Source: Mycolicibacterium sp. CR10 (GTDB lineage: Bacteria > Actinomycetota > Actinomycetes > Mycobacteriales > Mycobacteriaceae). From it: a stretch of 64,000 nucleotides of DNA. How positions within the stretch are numbered: the stretch's first letter is position 1; each line of letters opens with the position of its first letter. Shown here one piece after another: positions 18,710 through 27,599 of the stretch. The position numbers and the translations under genes were made by a program. The stretch is from the NCBI RefSeq assembly GCF_005222675.1, contig NZ_STGE01000006.1:167883-231882 (forward strand), read 5' to 3'. Under the pieces are notes generated by a model that saw nothing but the letters and a program-made list of their open reading frames with translations, was not told where the DNA came from and searched no databases.

Positions 18710-19417
18710 ATGAACCGTCGTGCCCCGATGATCGCAGGCGCCGTGTTCGCGGCGCTCTACGCGACGGCAGTTCTGCTGATCCCCGCTCTCCCGGTGGCCG
18801 ACGACGGCGCAGCCCGCGTCCAGGCGCTGCTCCTGGCGTTCGCGACGCTCGCCGTGGTGGTCGTCCTCGCCTTTGCCCGCGAGCGGCTGAGCGGGCCCGC
18901 AGCCCACGTGTTCACGATCGGCGCCGCAGTGCTGGTCGCGCAGTTGGGTGTGGCGATCTGGTTCACCAGCGGACCCGCACTCCGCCCCGGCCAGCTGGAG
19001 ACGAGCGCCGCGCGGGTCATCGGCGACGTCGGCTCGATGTGGTTGCCCACCGCCACGATCGCCAACATTCTGGTGGCCGTCCCGATCCTGTTGGCCGCCA
19101 ACGAAGGTCGGCTCCCGCGATGGCTTGGCACCGGCGCGGCGGTCTTCACCGTCGAGCAGCTGATCGAAACCATCACGATCATCGGGCCACCCGGAAGTTT
19201 CATCTCCCCCGGCGGCCCGATGAACCACTACCTCGGCGGCACCCTGACGACTGCCTTCTTCCTGGCCGTCGGGATCGCGCTGTCGTCACCCGAGCGCACG
19301 GCGGACGGCACCGCCCCGGCCGACGACACCAGTGCCGACGACGGACCCGATCCGGTCGACGGCACCGCTGCGGCCGACGAACCCGGCCCGGTCGACGAAC
19401 CCGCAGGAGACCGATGA
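18710..19417 (+). CDS. Multi-pass membrane protein with acidic Pro/Asp-rich tail
   Basis: 235 residues with about six hydrophobic spans (for example GAVFAALYATAVLLIPALPV, LLLAFATLAVVVVLAFA and TATIANILVAVPILLAA). The tail after about residue 192 is imperfectly repetitive and acidic (variants of TAPADDT, PDPVDG and PGPVDEPA). No family recognised. Its TGA overlaps the ATG of the following acyl-CoA dehydrogenase (ATGA), so it belongs to that operon; it might anchor or feed the pathway, but that is only inference from position. Confidence 0.7.
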   Translation: MNRRAPMIAGAVFAALYATAVLLIPALPVADDGAARVQALLLAFATLAVVVVLAFARERLSGPAAHVFTIGAAVLVAQLGVAIWFTSGPALRPGQLETSAARVIGDVGSMWLPTATIANILVAVPILLAANEGRLPRWLGTGAAVFTVEQLIETITIIGPPGSFISPGGPMNHYLGGTLTTAFFLAVGIALSSPERTADGTAPADDTSADDGPDPVDGTAAADEPGPVDEPAGDR

Positions 19418-20559
19418 CAATCCCCCGTTTGGTACCCCGGCCGGTCATCGCCCCGCCCGCCGCCACACAGTTGCGCAACGAGGTGCGGCAGTTCCTCGCC
19501 GAGCAGCAGGCTGCGGGTGCCTTCACTCCATCCGTCGACGCGTGGCTCTGTAGTTGGGACGAGGCGTTCACCGCCGCGTTGGCCGCACGCGGCTGGCTGG
19601 GGATGACGGTTCCCGTCGCCTACGGAGGGCATGGACGGTCATTCCTGGAACGGTTTGTCGTCACCGAGGAACTCCTCGCCGCGGGTGCGCCCGTCGCGGC
19701 ACACTGGATCGCCGACCGGCAAATCGTGCCCTCACTGCTCAAATACGGCACCGAAGCCCAGAGGGCGGAGTTCCTGCCCAAGATCGTGCGGGGCGAATGC
19801 TTCTTCGGCATCGGCATGAGCGAACCGGATTCGGGATCGGATCTGGCCAGTGTGCGTACTCGCGCCGAGCGCGTCGCCGGCGGCTGGGCCCTGACCGGAA
19901 CGAAGGTCTGGACATCCGGCGCTCACCTTGCCCACGCCTTCATCGCCCTCGCCCGCACCGAGCCCGTCGATCCCGCACACCGCCACGCCGGTCTCAGCCA
20001 GTTCATCGTCGATCTTCGCGGGCCCGGCGTCGAGATACGACCGATCATCTCGATGAACGGTGCGCACCACTTCAACGAAGTGATCCTCGACGGCGCCTTC
20101 GTTCCCGAAGGCATGGTGTTCGGCGAGATCGGCGAGGGCTGGCAGCAGGTGACCTCGGAGCTGGCCTTCGAGCGCAGCGGCCCGGAGCGGTTCCTGTCGA
20201 CGTTCGTGCTGCTCGATGCCTGCGCCGAAGCAATGGCGCAGCAACAAATCTCGCGATCAGCCGACCTCGGCCGACTGGTGGCTCGCATCGCCGGACTGCA
20301 CCAGATGTCCTCCGCAGTCGCCGGTGCGCTCGAGCGCCACGAGCCCGCGGACGTGTCCGCCGCGGTGGTCAAGGTCCTGGGCACGACCACGGAGGGCGAC
20401 ATCGCCGAGTTCGCTCACCTGTCCGACGATCACACTGCCGGACAGCACTTCTCGGAGATTGCCGCAGCGGCGGTGGATCAGCGGCCGGGGTTCACGCTGC
20501 GCGGCGGCACCAACGAGGTGCTGCGCGGCGTCATTGCACGCGGATTGGGGATGCGGTGA
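19414..20559 (+). CDS. Acyl-CoA dehydrogenase, full-length subunit
   Basis: 381 residues with the complete acyl-CoA dehydrogenase fold: the N-terminal helical part, the FAD-binding middle (FFGIGMSEPDSGSDLASVRT, GTKVWTSGAHLAHAFIA) and the C-terminal helices ending FTLRGGTNEVLRGVIARGLG. The start is ATG at 19414 with AGGAGA five to ten bases before it. A second dehydrogenase follows in a TGATG overlap. Paired, unequal ACAD genes in mycobacteria usually form heterotetramers that act on steroid side-chain or other bulky acyl-CoAs; that assignment is inference. Confidence 0.85.
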   Translation: MTIPRLVPRPVIAPPAATQLRNEVRQFLAEQQAAGAFTPSVDAWLCSWDEAFTAALAARGWLGMTVPVAYGGHGRSFLERFVVTEELLAAGAPVAAHWIADRQIVPSLLKYGTEAQRAEFLPKIVRGECFFGIGMSEPDSGSDLASVRTRAERVAGGWALTGTKVWTSGAHLAHAFIALARTEPVDPAHRHAGLSQFIVDLRGPGVEIRPIISMNGAHHFNEVILDGAFVPEGMVFGEIGEGWQQVTSELAFERSGPERFLSTFVLLDACAEAMAQQQISRSADLGRLVARIAGLHQMSSAVAGALERHEPADVSAAVVKVLGTTTEGDIAEFAHLSDDHTAGQHFSEIAAAAVDQRPGFTLRGGTNEVLRGVIARGLGMR

Positions 20560-21548
20560 TGGCCCAGGAGGTGGACCCGGCCCTGGCGGACATGATGGAA
20601 GCCGTGTTCGCCGAACACAGCCGTGACGGCGACCTCTGGCGCCGCCTCGACGCGCTCGGGCTGATCCGCCTCACCGGCGCCGAAGAGACCGGTGGAAGCG
20701 GTGCGGGATGGTTTGAGGCCGCGGAGCTGCAGACCGCCGCCATCCGCCACGGCGCACGGATTCCGTTGGCCGAACACGATCTGCTGGCGTGCTGGCTACT
20801 CGAAGCCGCCGATATGCCCGTCGACGCTGCGGTACGCACGGTCGCCCTGGTCGACGTGGACGGCCGCGCCACCGGGGTGCCGTGGGCGTCCACCGCCGAG
20901 CGGATCGTCATTGTCTGGCCGGCCGGCGACGGCTACCTGGTTGCAGACGTCGAGCCCGACCGCCTCCGAATCACGTCCGGCACCAACATGATCGGCGAGC
21001 CCCGCGACACCGTCGTCGCCGACATCGGTGCGTTCGAGGGCATCCCCGTCGCCGCTGATCTCGTCGCCCAGTTGCGTTTGAAGGCCGCCTTGGTGCGGTC
21101 GATCCAGGTGTGCGCCGCGCTGGACCGCGCGCTGGAACTGTCCATTGAGCACACGACGTCGCGCGAGCAATTCGGTCGGCCGCTGTCCAAGTTCCAGTCG
21201 GTTCAGCACCTGATCTCCGATATCGCTGCCGAGGCTGCGCTCGCCCGATCGGCTACCGAGGCAGCCCTGTCGACCGCGGTCGCGAGCGATTGGTCGGCTC
21301 CGCAGCTCGAATTCCTTGTCGCGGCGGCACGTTCGTGCACAGGTCACGCCGCCTCGGTCGTCGTCCGCAACGCGCATCAGGTGCACGGCGCGATGGGAAC
21401 GACCCGCGAGCATCGACTGCACGACTACACCCGCGCCGCCCTGGCATGGCGTTCGGAATTCGGTTCGGTGGCCTACTGGGACGACCGGGTCACCGACATC
21501 GCTCTGCAGGCCGGACCCGGCGGCCTGTGGCGCATGATCAGCCGCTGA
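20559..21548 (+). CDS. Acyl-CoA dehydrogenase, short partner subunit
   Basis: 329 residues. The N-terminal half is reduced and divergent (LDALGLIRLTGAEETGGSG, then a poorly conserved middle). The C-terminal helical domain is clear: RALELSIEHTTSREQFGRPL, FQSVQHLISD and QVHGAMGTTREHRLHDYTR. This asymmetry is typical of the second subunit in two-gene ACADs, where FAD-binding and catalytic residues are shared between chains. The start is ATG at 20559, one base overlapping the upstream stop. Convergent with an SDR gene three bases away. Confidence 0.8.
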   Translation: MAQEVDPALADMMEAVFAEHSRDGDLWRRLDALGLIRLTGAEETGGSGAGWFEAAELQTAAIRHGARIPLAEHDLLACWLLEAADMPVDAAVRTVALVDVDGRATGVPWASTAERIVIVWPAGDGYLVADVEPDRLRITSGTNMIGEPRDTVVADIGAFEGIPVAADLVAQLRLKAALVRSIQVCAALDRALELSIEHTTSREQFGRPLSKFQSVQHLISDIAAEAALARSATEAALSTAVASDWSAPQLEFLVAAARSCTGHAASVVVRNAHQVHGAMGTTREHRLHDYTRAALAWRSEFGSVAYWDDRVTDIALQAGPGGLWRMISR

Positions 21549-21551
21549 GTG

Positions 21552-22358
21552 TCACCGGACGACAACAGAACTCGGCGTTCGCGGCTCCCCCAGCATCTCG
21601 CGGTGCGACGGCGGCGTGCGACCACCCTCGTCGGCAAGTCCATACCGTTGACCCAGCTCCGCCCCGATCACCGTGTGCCCGCTCATCTCGCCCAGTTCGG
21701 GATCGCGATACAGCGCGTCGATCAGATGTCCGGTGAACTCCGGTGTCTCGGCCTGCGCGGCGAACCCGGCCAGTGCGTCCGGATGACCCTCGAACGCCGC
21801 ACGCAGTTTGTCGGTGAGCAGTATCCCCATCCAGATCGACACCGTGGCCACGCCCGTACCGCGGAAGTCCACCGCCATGTCGGCGGCCATCTTGTCGACG
21901 CCCGCCTTCTGAGCGCCGTAGGCGGGGCCGTGCATATAGCAGACCGATCCCGGTGACGACGTGAACACGATCAACCCGCGGTCACTCGCCAGCAGCAGCG
22001 GCGCCGCGTACCAGGCCGCGACATACGACGACCGCAGTCCGACGTCGAGAACGTCGGCCAACTCTCGGGGTTTCTCCCAGAACGGCTCCTTGCCGACCAG
22101 GTCGTCGGAGATCACTGCGGCGTTGTTGACGAGCAGGTCCAGGCGACCGCTCTCCCGTCTGACTCGCTCGAACAGCCGGCCGACGGCCGCGTCGTCGTGA
22201 TGGTCCACTTGAACGGCGACGCCGCCGGGAGGCGCTTCGGTGATGGAGCGTCCGGTCCCGTACACCAGCCAGCCTCGGCCCGCCAGGGCAGCCGCAATAC
22301 CGTGTCCGGCGCCACGGCTGGCGCCGGTCACGACGGCCACCGGTGCCCTGTCAGTCAT
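21552..22358 (-). CDS. Short-chain dehydrogenase/reductase
   Basis: 268 residues, classical SDR fold. NAD(P)-binding VVTGASRGAGHGIAAALA at the N-terminus, structural NNAAVISDD, the active-site Ser in FTSSPGS and the YGAQKAG catalytic Tyr-Lys motif (YxxxK) around residue 152. The C-terminal part resembles DHRS1-type dehydrogenases. Substrate unknown. A leaderless -10 (TAGGGT) is present before the ATG. It is encoded head-to-tail against the ACAD pair and divergent from an amine-dehydrogenase-like gene, so all may serve one catabolic route. Confidence 0.8.
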   Translation of the reverse strand: MTDRAPVAVVTGASRGAGHGIAAALAGRGWLVYGTGRSITEAPPGGVAVQVDHHDDAAVGRLFERVRRESGRLDLLVNNAAVISDDLVGKEPFWEKPRELADVLDVGLRSSYVAAWYAAPLLLASDRGLIVFTSSPGSVCYMHGPAYGAQKAGVDKMAADMAVDFRGTGVATVSIWMGILLTDKLRAAFEGHPDALAGFAAQAETPEFTGHLIDALYRDPELGEMSGHTVIGAELGQRYGLADEGGRTPPSHREMLGEPRTPSSVVVR

Positions 22359-22364
22359 GTCGCC

Positions 22365-22370
22365 ACCCTA
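22365..22370 (-). promoter_or_regulatory. Leaderless -10 (TAGGGT) of the SDR gene
   Basis: TAGGGT on the minus strand ends six bases before the ATG at 22358. Confidence 0.4.
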
Positions 22371-22415
22371 GAGGCAGTAGCTTCAGCTGTTGAACACACT
22401 CGACGAGGAGATGTC

Positions 22416-23474
22416 ATGAGCACACCGACCACCGCCCGACCGCTTCGTGTCATCCAGTGGACGACCGGCAACATCGGGCGGCGGTCGCTGCACGCCATCA
22501 TCGGCCGCGACGACATGGAGTTGGTGGGCGTGTTCGCCCACGGCGCCGACAAGGTGGGGGTCGACGCCGCCGAGCTGGCCGGGTGGCCCGACCCCACCGG
22601 GATCACGGCGACCGACGACATCGACGAACTCGTGGCACTGAAGCCCGACGCCTGTTGCTACAACCCGTTGTGGCCCAGCATCGATGAGCTCGTTCGCCTC
22701 CTGGAATCCGGCATCAACGTCTGCTCGAGCGCCGCGTGGATCACCGGCGGCAAGCAATCGCCGGCGGACTTGGACAGAATCCGAAAGGCTTGCCAGAAGG
22801 GCAATTCCACGATCTTCGGCAGCGGCGCACACCCCGGGATGAGCAACCTGGTGGGCATGGTGTTGTCCGGCGCGTGCGAACGCGTCGACGAGATCCGCAT
22901 CACCGAATCGGTCGACTGCTCGACCTACGAATCCGCGGGCACGCAGACGGCCATGGGGTTCTCCCAGGACCCCGAGACGCCCGGGCTGGCCGAGAATGTG
23001 CGCAGAGAGAGCGAGGTGTTCGCCGAATCGGCCGCGATGATGGCCGACGCGATCGGCGCCACCCTCGACAGGATCACCTTCGACGTCACCTTCACCGCGG
23101 CCACCGGCGACAGCGATCTCGGCTTCATGCAGATCCCGAAGGGCACCGTGGCCGGCGTGCACGGATACCACCGGGGATGGGTCGGCGACCGCAACGTGGT
23201 CAGCGTCGGGTTCAACTGGATCATGGGCGATCACGTGACCCCGCCGAAGCCGCTCGAGCACGGCCACGTGGTGCAGGTGTTCGGCCTGCCCAACATGCGC
23301 ACCGTCGTGCACTGCCTGCCGCCCAGGGACTGGACCGAACCGGGGTTCATGGGCCTGGGCATGATCTACACGGCGATGCCCGTCACCAACGCCGTGCCCG
23401 CGGTGGTGGCCGCACCGCCGGGCATCGTCACGCTGGCCGACCTACCGCCGATCACCGGCCGCGCGTCGGTGTAG
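22416..23474 (+). CDS. NAD(P)H-dependent amine-dehydrogenase-like oxidoreductase
   Basis: 352 residues. The N-terminal Rossmann motif VIQWTTGNIGRRSLHAIIG and the internal FGSGAHPGMSN are those of a large mycobacterial family distantly related to dihydrodipicolinate reductase and diaminopentanoate dehydrogenase. These act on amine or keto substrates with NAD(P)H; individual substrates are mostly unknown. The start ATG at 22416 has GAGGAG five bases before it. It is transcribed divergently from the SDR gene, with 57 bases between them. Confidence 0.78.
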   Translation: MSTPTTARPLRVIQWTTGNIGRRSLHAIIGRDDMELVGVFAHGADKVGVDAAELAGWPDPTGITATDDIDELVALKPDACCYNPLWPSIDELVRLLESGINVCSSAAWITGGKQSPADLDRIRKACQKGNSTIFGSGAHPGMSNLVGMVLSGACERVDEIRITESVDCSTYESAGTQTAMGFSQDPETPGLAENVRRESEVFAESAAMMADAIGATLDRITFDVTFTAATGDSDLGFMQIPKGTVAGVHGYHRGWVGDRNVVSVGFNWIMGDHVTPPKPLEHGHVVQVFGLPNMRTVVHCLPPRDWTEPGFMGLGMIYTAMPVTNAVPAVVAAPPGIVTLADLPPITGRASV

Positions 23475-23487
23475 ACCCCGCGCTGCG

Positions 23488-24069
23488 CTATATCGAGCCC
23501 GGCATCCCGGTGCCCATCGCCGGCGACGCCATCGGCGGAGGCGCGATCGGGGCCATCACCGGAGGCGCCATCACCGGAGGCGGCGCAATCGGGGGTGCCA
23601 TGACCGGAGGCGGCGCGATCGGCGGCGGCGCGATCGGGGCCATCGGGGGCGGCGCTACCGGTGGCGGCGCTACCGGCGGCGGCGGTGCGGCGAGCGCCGG
23701 TGCCGGCGGAGTCGGCGCAACGGGCGCGGGAGTGGGCGGCGCGTACGGTCCACCCGCACACACCGGGTTCAACGGCTGCGAGATGCACGCGGTATCCGAC
23801 GGGCTGGTCGGCGGTCCCTGCCAGTAGGGGCCGCCCTGGCACGCCGGATCAGTGGGCATCGCGATGCACCTGGTGTCATCCGGACCAGTCGGAACGTTGG
23901 GGCCGGGAGTCGGATTCTGGGCGGGAATGGGGTTCCCCGGCGTGCCTCCGAAGCCGGGAGTCGCACCCGCGGGGACGGCCGCACCTGCCGCCGCCATGCC
24001 GATACACGCTGCGACCACCGCCGCCCGCGTGATCGAGCTGTGGACCCTCGAGGCGGTCAACCACGTCAT
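23488..24069 (-). CDS. Secreted proline-rich protein with twin Cys motif
   Basis: 193 residues. A signal peptide (hydrophobic run AAVVAACIGMAAAGAAVPAG, cut near GATPG) is followed by two copies of a compact motif, CIAMPTDPACQGGPYWQG and CISQPLNPVCAGGPYAPP, each with two Cys. The last ~80 residues are Pro/Ala/Met-rich tandem APPP(V/M/I)A-type repeats. Exported; perhaps cell-wall associated. The paired Cys motif recurs in small actinobacterial secreted proteins of unknown function. The plus strand over the repeat translates into Gly-rich ORFs that look PE_PGRS-like but are shadows. Confidence 0.75.
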   Translation of the reverse strand: MTWLTASRVHSSITRAAVVAACIGMAAAGAAVPAGATPGFGGTPGNPIPAQNPTPGPNVPTGPDDTRCIAMPTDPACQGGPYWQGPPTSPSDTACISQPLNPVCAGGPYAPPTPAPVAPTPPAPALAAPPPPVAPPPVAPPPMAPIAPPPIAPPPVMAPPIAPPPVMAPPVMAPIAPPPMASPAMGTGMPGSI

Positions 24070-24250
24070 CCGTCACTCCTTCTCGCCGCGGAAACCGTGC
24101 CGTTCGGCGCTGCCGACATCGACTCGTTACCGCACAGCGTGACACGTCAGCAAACGTTGTGAAGGCGAAATGGGAGATATGGCCACCTCCTCGAAAGGCC
24201 ATGCACCGCAGTGTTCGCCTAACGCAGGCGTAAATTGCCCGCCGGGCCAG

Positions 24251-25090
24251 CTAAGGCGCGGCGACGTAAAGGGCGACGCCGAGCGCACCGCGGCCCACGT
24301 GCACCGACAGCACCGGACCCATATCGGCGACAGCCAGCGAGGTGATCTGCGGAAGTCGTTGCGTCAACGCGGCGCCCAGTGCGTCGGCGGCGTCGTGGTT
24401 GTCGACGTGGTGCACCACCACGTCGGCGGTGCCGTCGCCCACCACGTCGACGACCCGCTCCACCATCGCTGCGTGCGCCTTCGTGACGGTCCGGATGCGC
24501 TGGTCGAGAACCAGCCGCCCGTCGACGTCGAGACACAGGAGAGGTTTGAGCGACAGCGCGGTGCCCAACCACGACGCGGTGGTCCGAATTCGCCCGCTGC
24601 GCCGGAGGTTGTCCAGTCGGTGCACGACGAGAAAGACATGCGTGCGGCTCAGTGCCGACCGGGCCGCGGCTTCGACGGCATCCACGTCCGCGCCTGCGGC
24701 CGCACAGCGGGCGGCGGCCATCGCGACGAACCCGACTCCCATCGCCGCCGACCGCGAGTTGACGACCCGCACCGCAGGCCCGAATTCGCGTGCCGCGGTG
24801 ACGGCCGCGCTGTAGGTGCTCGACAACGCGGCAGACAGATGCACCGCGACCACCCCGTCACCGTTGCTGTCGGTCAGCGCCTGCCGGTACGTCTGGACCA
24901 GTTCGGCCGGTGTCGCTCCCGCGGTCGTCACCTTCGGCCGGTCGTGGATGTCGTAGGGGACGTCGTCGATACCGTCCCGCAGGTCCATCCCGTCGACCAG
25001 CACGTGCAACGGCACCTCGCGAATGTTCCAGTGCTTGCGCTCGTCGGCCGGCAGGCACGACGACGAATCACTGACGATCACCACGGCCAT
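24251..25090 (-). CDS. DegV family fatty-acid-binding protein
   Basis: 279 residues. The N-terminus VVIVSDSSSCLPADE, the middle AVHLSAALSSTYSAAVTAA and the hydrophobic-lined C-terminal domain match DegV proteins, which bind long-chain fatty acids (in Firmicutes they feed fatty-acid kinase). The mycobacterial role is not established. It is the last gene of nadD-rsfS-gpgP-octT-degV, ten bases after octT, matching Rv2417c. A link to acyl supply for methylglucose lipopolysaccharide is possible but inferred. Confidence 0.85.
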   Translation of the reverse strand: MAVVIVSDSSSCLPADERKHWNIREVPLHVLVDGMDLRDGIDDVPYDIHDRPKVTTAGATPAELVQTYRQALTDSNGDGVVAVHLSAALSSTYSAAVTAAREFGPAVRVVNSRSAAMGVGFVAMAAARCAAAGADVDAVEAAARSALSRTHVFLVVHRLDNLRRSGRIRTTASWLGTALSLKPLLCLDVDGRLVLDQRIRTVTKAHAAMVERVVDVVGDGTADVVVHHVDNHDAADALGAALTQRLPQITSLAVADMGPVLSVHVGRGALGVALYVAAP

Positions 25091-25099
25091 CGCGGATCG

Positions 25100-25882
25100 C
25101 TAGCTGCTCGAAGCGGGCAGATGTACGCCCGCTTCGGCGAGTCCCTTGATCATCAGGTCGGCCACCGCCTGGTGCGCCTCGAAGTTCCAGTGGATACCGT
25201 CCGGGTTGGCCCGGCCGCTCATCACCTGCTCCCCCACCGCGGCCTTGAGGTCGACGAGGGGCACATCGTGTTCTGCAGCCCACCGGGTGATGGCATCGAC
25301 CGTGCCCGGCCTGCCCCGATGAGACATCCCATAGGTCGGGGCGATGTGCACCGAGGGCAACGATGCCACCACCGGAATCCCGGGGCGGTTGAAGTCGATT
25401 GCTGCCCTGGTCATTTCGAGGTACTCGGCGGTGAGGTGCGGCGGCAGGGCCGCGCGCGCGATCGGTGACAGTCTGGGCTGCACCCAGCCGTAGCCGTCGC
25501 GGGCCCAGCGGCGCAGCCACGGCGGCCGCACGTATCGGATCAGCTCACGCAGCGCCGTGGGCAACGGCGACGGCAGTGAATCCATCCCGGAGGTCGCGAA
25601 GATCACCGCACCGGCCCGCGGCAGCGCCGCCCACGACCGCGGATCCTGGGTCGCCGCCCACCACACGTCACGACTCGTCCAGCCGATCCGGCCGATCAGC
25701 TCGAGATCCCAATCAAGTTGCCCGGCAACGATATTGGGCCAAATCCGGGGATCGTCGGACGGAAGGCCGCCGGTGGGTCCGTAGTAGGACAGCGAGTCGC
25801 AGAAAACCAGCAGCGTCCGGCGGCCGGCAGGAGCGGAGCCACCTGGGGCTTGATCCTTGCCGGGGGCCGAACTAGAGGACAT
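25100..25882 (-). CDS. octT: Diglucosylglycerate octanoyltransferase
   Basis: 260 residues of SGNH-hydrolase type. The nucleophile segment is FCDSLSYYG near residue 30 and the C-terminal Asp-His pair is in [12 protein letters not shown] near residue 235. In mycobacteria OctT adds octanoate to diglucosylglycerate, an early intermediate of the methylglucose lipopolysaccharides. The ATG at 25882 overlaps the end of gpgP by 11 bases and begins a Ser-rich leader ([10 protein letters not shown]). It directly follows gpgP, whose product makes the glucosylglycerate used one step earlier, which supports the call. Confidence 0.87.
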   Translation of the reverse strand: MSSSSAPGKDQAPGGSAPAGRRTLLVFCDSLSYYGPTGGLPSDDPRIWPNIVAGQLDWDLELIGRIGWTSRDVWWAATQDPRSWAALPRAGAVIFATSGMDSLPSPLPTALRELIRYVRPPWLRRWARDGYGWVQPRLSPIARAALPPHLTAEYLEMTRAAIDFNRPGIPVVASLPSVHIAPTYGMSHRGRPGTVDAITRWAAEHDVPLVDLKAAVGEQVMSGRANPDGIHWNFEAHQAVADLMIKGLAEAGVHLPASSS

Positions 25883-26549
25883 CGTTGGCGACCTGCGCCG
25901 AGGCGTTCCACACGTCGAGGCGCCACCGGATGTCGTCGAACGAATCGGCCGCACCACCCGACCGGGTGTGGCCGGCCAGTTGCACCCAGCTGGCGTTGCC
26001 CATTCCGCCCAGGACGGGCCAGTTGTCGACGGGCAGTTCCAGCAGCGCGGCGGTCAGGGCGGCGATCAGACCGCCGTGAGCCACCAGCACCACTGGCCGA
26101 TCGGGTTGGTCGGGACCCCACTCCGACTGTTGGGCCACCAGTTCGCGCACCAGCGGCAGGCTGCGGGCGGCGACGTCAACGCGGCTCTCACCGCCGTGCG
26201 GTGCCCACCGCGCGTCGTCACGCCAGGCGAGCCTGGCGCCGGGGGCCGCGGCATCGACCTCCAGGTGTGTCAATCCCTGCCAGTCGCCGAGATGGGTCTC
26301 ACGCAGCCGGGTGTCGATGTTGACCGGCTGCCCGCAGCGATCACCGAGCGCAACGGCGGTGTCCAGGGCACGCCGCAGGTCTGACGAAACAATCAGCAGC
26401 GGTTGACGTTTGGCGAGCACCTCGGCGGCGGCGACAGCCTGCTCTCGGCCGAGGTCGCTCAGGTCGGTATCCAACTGGCCCTGCATCCGGCTGCCCGCGT
26501 TGTACTCGGTCTGGCCGTGGCGGAGTAGGACCAGCCGGCGGATCGTCAT
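25872..26549 (-). CDS. gpgP: Glucosyl-3-phosphoglycerate phosphatase
   Basis: 225 residues, histidine phosphatase superfamily. The phosphohistidine motif LRHGQTEYN (His about residue 11), the acid loop around [12 protein letters not shown] and the second His in [12 protein letters not shown] are all present. GpgP removes phosphate from glucosyl-3-phosphoglycerate to give glucosylglycerate, the starter of methylglucose lipopolysaccharide. The ATG overlaps the rsfS stop (ATGA). Order and family match Rv2419c. Confidence 0.88.
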   Translation of the reverse strand: MTIRRLVLLRHGQTEYNAGSRMQGQLDTDLSDLGREQAVAAAEVLAKRQPLLIVSSDLRRALDTAVALGDRCGQPVNIDTRLRETHLGDWQGLTHLEVDAAAPGARLAWRDDARWAPHGGESRVDVAARSLPLVRELVAQQSEWGPDQPDRPVVLVAHGGLIAALTAALLELPVDNWPVLGGMGNASWVQLAGHTRSGGAADSFDDIRWRLDVWNASAQVANDVL

Positions 26550-26917
26550 TCGGGGGCACCTTCGAGGTCCACCGGCACTATCGGGCAGTCACGCCACAGC
26601 CGATCCAGGGCGTAGAAGTTGCGCTCGTCCTGGTGCTGGATATGCACCACGATGTCGACATAGTCGAGCAGCGTCCAGCGCCCTTCCCGGGTGCCCTCGC
26701 GACGGGCGGGCTTGTACCCGGCGGCACGCATCTTCTCCTCGACCTCATCGACGATGGCGTTCACCTGCCGCTCGTTGGACGCCGAGGCGATGACGAAGCA
26801 GTCGGTGATGACGAGTTGGCCCGAGACGTCGATGACGACGACGTCGTCGGCGAGTTTGCCTGCCGCGGCCTGTGCGGCGACGGTGGCCATGTCGATGGCT
26901 TCTTGGATGGCGGTCAG
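26546..26917 (-). CDS. rsfS: Ribosome silencing factor RsfS, CTG start
   Basis: About 123 residues. RsfS binds L14 on the 50S subunit and blocks subunit joining. [54 protein letters not shown] and FYALDRLW are family hallmarks. The first ATG in frame (26890) would drop nine conserved residues (TAIQEAID). The CTG at 26917 restores them, has AGGAGA six bases upstream and overlaps the nadD stop as CTGA. I therefore take CTG as the start. The same overlap style joins all genes of this operon. Confidence 0.88.
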   Translation of the reverse strand: MTAIQEAIDMATVAAQAAAGKLADDVVVIDVSGQLVITDCFVIASASNERQVNAIVDEVEEKMRAAGYKPARREGTREGRWTLLDYVDIVVHIQHQDERNFYALDRLWRDCPIVPVDLEGAPE

Positions 26918-27585
26918 GGACGGTCTCCTTCAGTGGTTCCAGCAGCGAGGCTGTGACTGCTGGGACGTTGGTAGAGGTCCCGTTTGGCGACATACTGCAC
27001 GACGCCGTCGGGAACCAGGTACCAGATGGGGCGGAACTCCTCGGCGCGGAGCCTGCAGTCGGTCGACGAGATGGCCAGCGCGGGCACCTCGACAAGATGC
27101 AACGAGTCGGGGGGCAGCTCGGCCATGGCGGCCGAGATGTGCTGGCCGTCGAGTTCGTATCCGGGCCTGCTGACGCCCACGAACCTGGCGATCGAGAACA
27201 TCTCCTCCCAGTTCTGCCACGACAGAATCGACGCGAGGGCGTCGGCACCGGTGATGAAGTACAGGTCGGCATCGGGATTCAGTCGGCGCAGATCGCGCAG
27301 CGTGTCCTTGGTGTAGGTCGGTCCGCCGCGGTCGATGTCCACCCGGCTCACCGAGAAGCGTGGGTTCGATGCCGTGGCGATCACCGTCATCAGATAGCGG
27401 TCCTCGGCGGCGGTCACGATGCGGGTCCGCTTCTGCCAGGGCTGGCCGGTGGGGACGAACACCACCTCGTCGAGGTCGAAAAGGTCGGCGACTTCGCTGG
27501 CCGCAACGAGGTGGCCGTTGTGGATGGGATCGAATGTCCCGCCCATCACGCCCAGCCTCCTCTGCCGTCGGCCGCCTGTTTGCAC
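26914..27585 (-). CDS. nadD: Nicotinate-mononucleotide adenylyltransferase
   Basis: 223 residues. NadD joins nicotinate mononucleotide and ATP to deamido-NAD in the cytosol. The nucleotide-binding [40 protein letters not shown] and the C-terminal ISST signature are present. The start is GTG at 27585 ([12 protein letters not shown]), eight bases after a TAAGCT -10. It begins the overlapping operon nadD-rsfS-gpgP-octT-degV. The NAD synthetase gene nadE lies about 12 kb away in this same window. Confidence 0.94.
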   Translation of the reverse strand: MQTGGRRQRRLGVMGGTFDPIHNGHLVAASEVADLFDLDEVVFVPTGQPWQKRTRIVTAAEDRYLMTVIATASNPRFSVSRVDIDRGGPTYTKDTLRDLRRLNPDADLYFITGADALASILSWQNWEEMFSIARFVGVSRPGYELDGQHISAAMAELPPDSLHLVEVPALAISSTDCRLRAEEFRPIWYLVPDGVVQYVAKRDLYQRPSSHSLAAGTTEGDRP

Positions 27586-27593
27586 GAATAGCC

Positions 27594-27599
27594 AGCTTA
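27594..27599 (-). promoter_or_regulatory. Leaderless -10 (TAAGCT) of the nadD operon
   Basis: TAAGCT on the minus strand lies eight bases before the nadD GTG and includes the stop codon of the upstream GntR gene. Confidence 0.4.

Noticed and set aside
22736..23827. Plus-strand Gly-rich ORF resembling a PE_PGRS protein
   Set aside because: It is the antisense of the Pro-rich secreted protein and overlaps the oxidoreductase gene in another frame; no PE domain is present.
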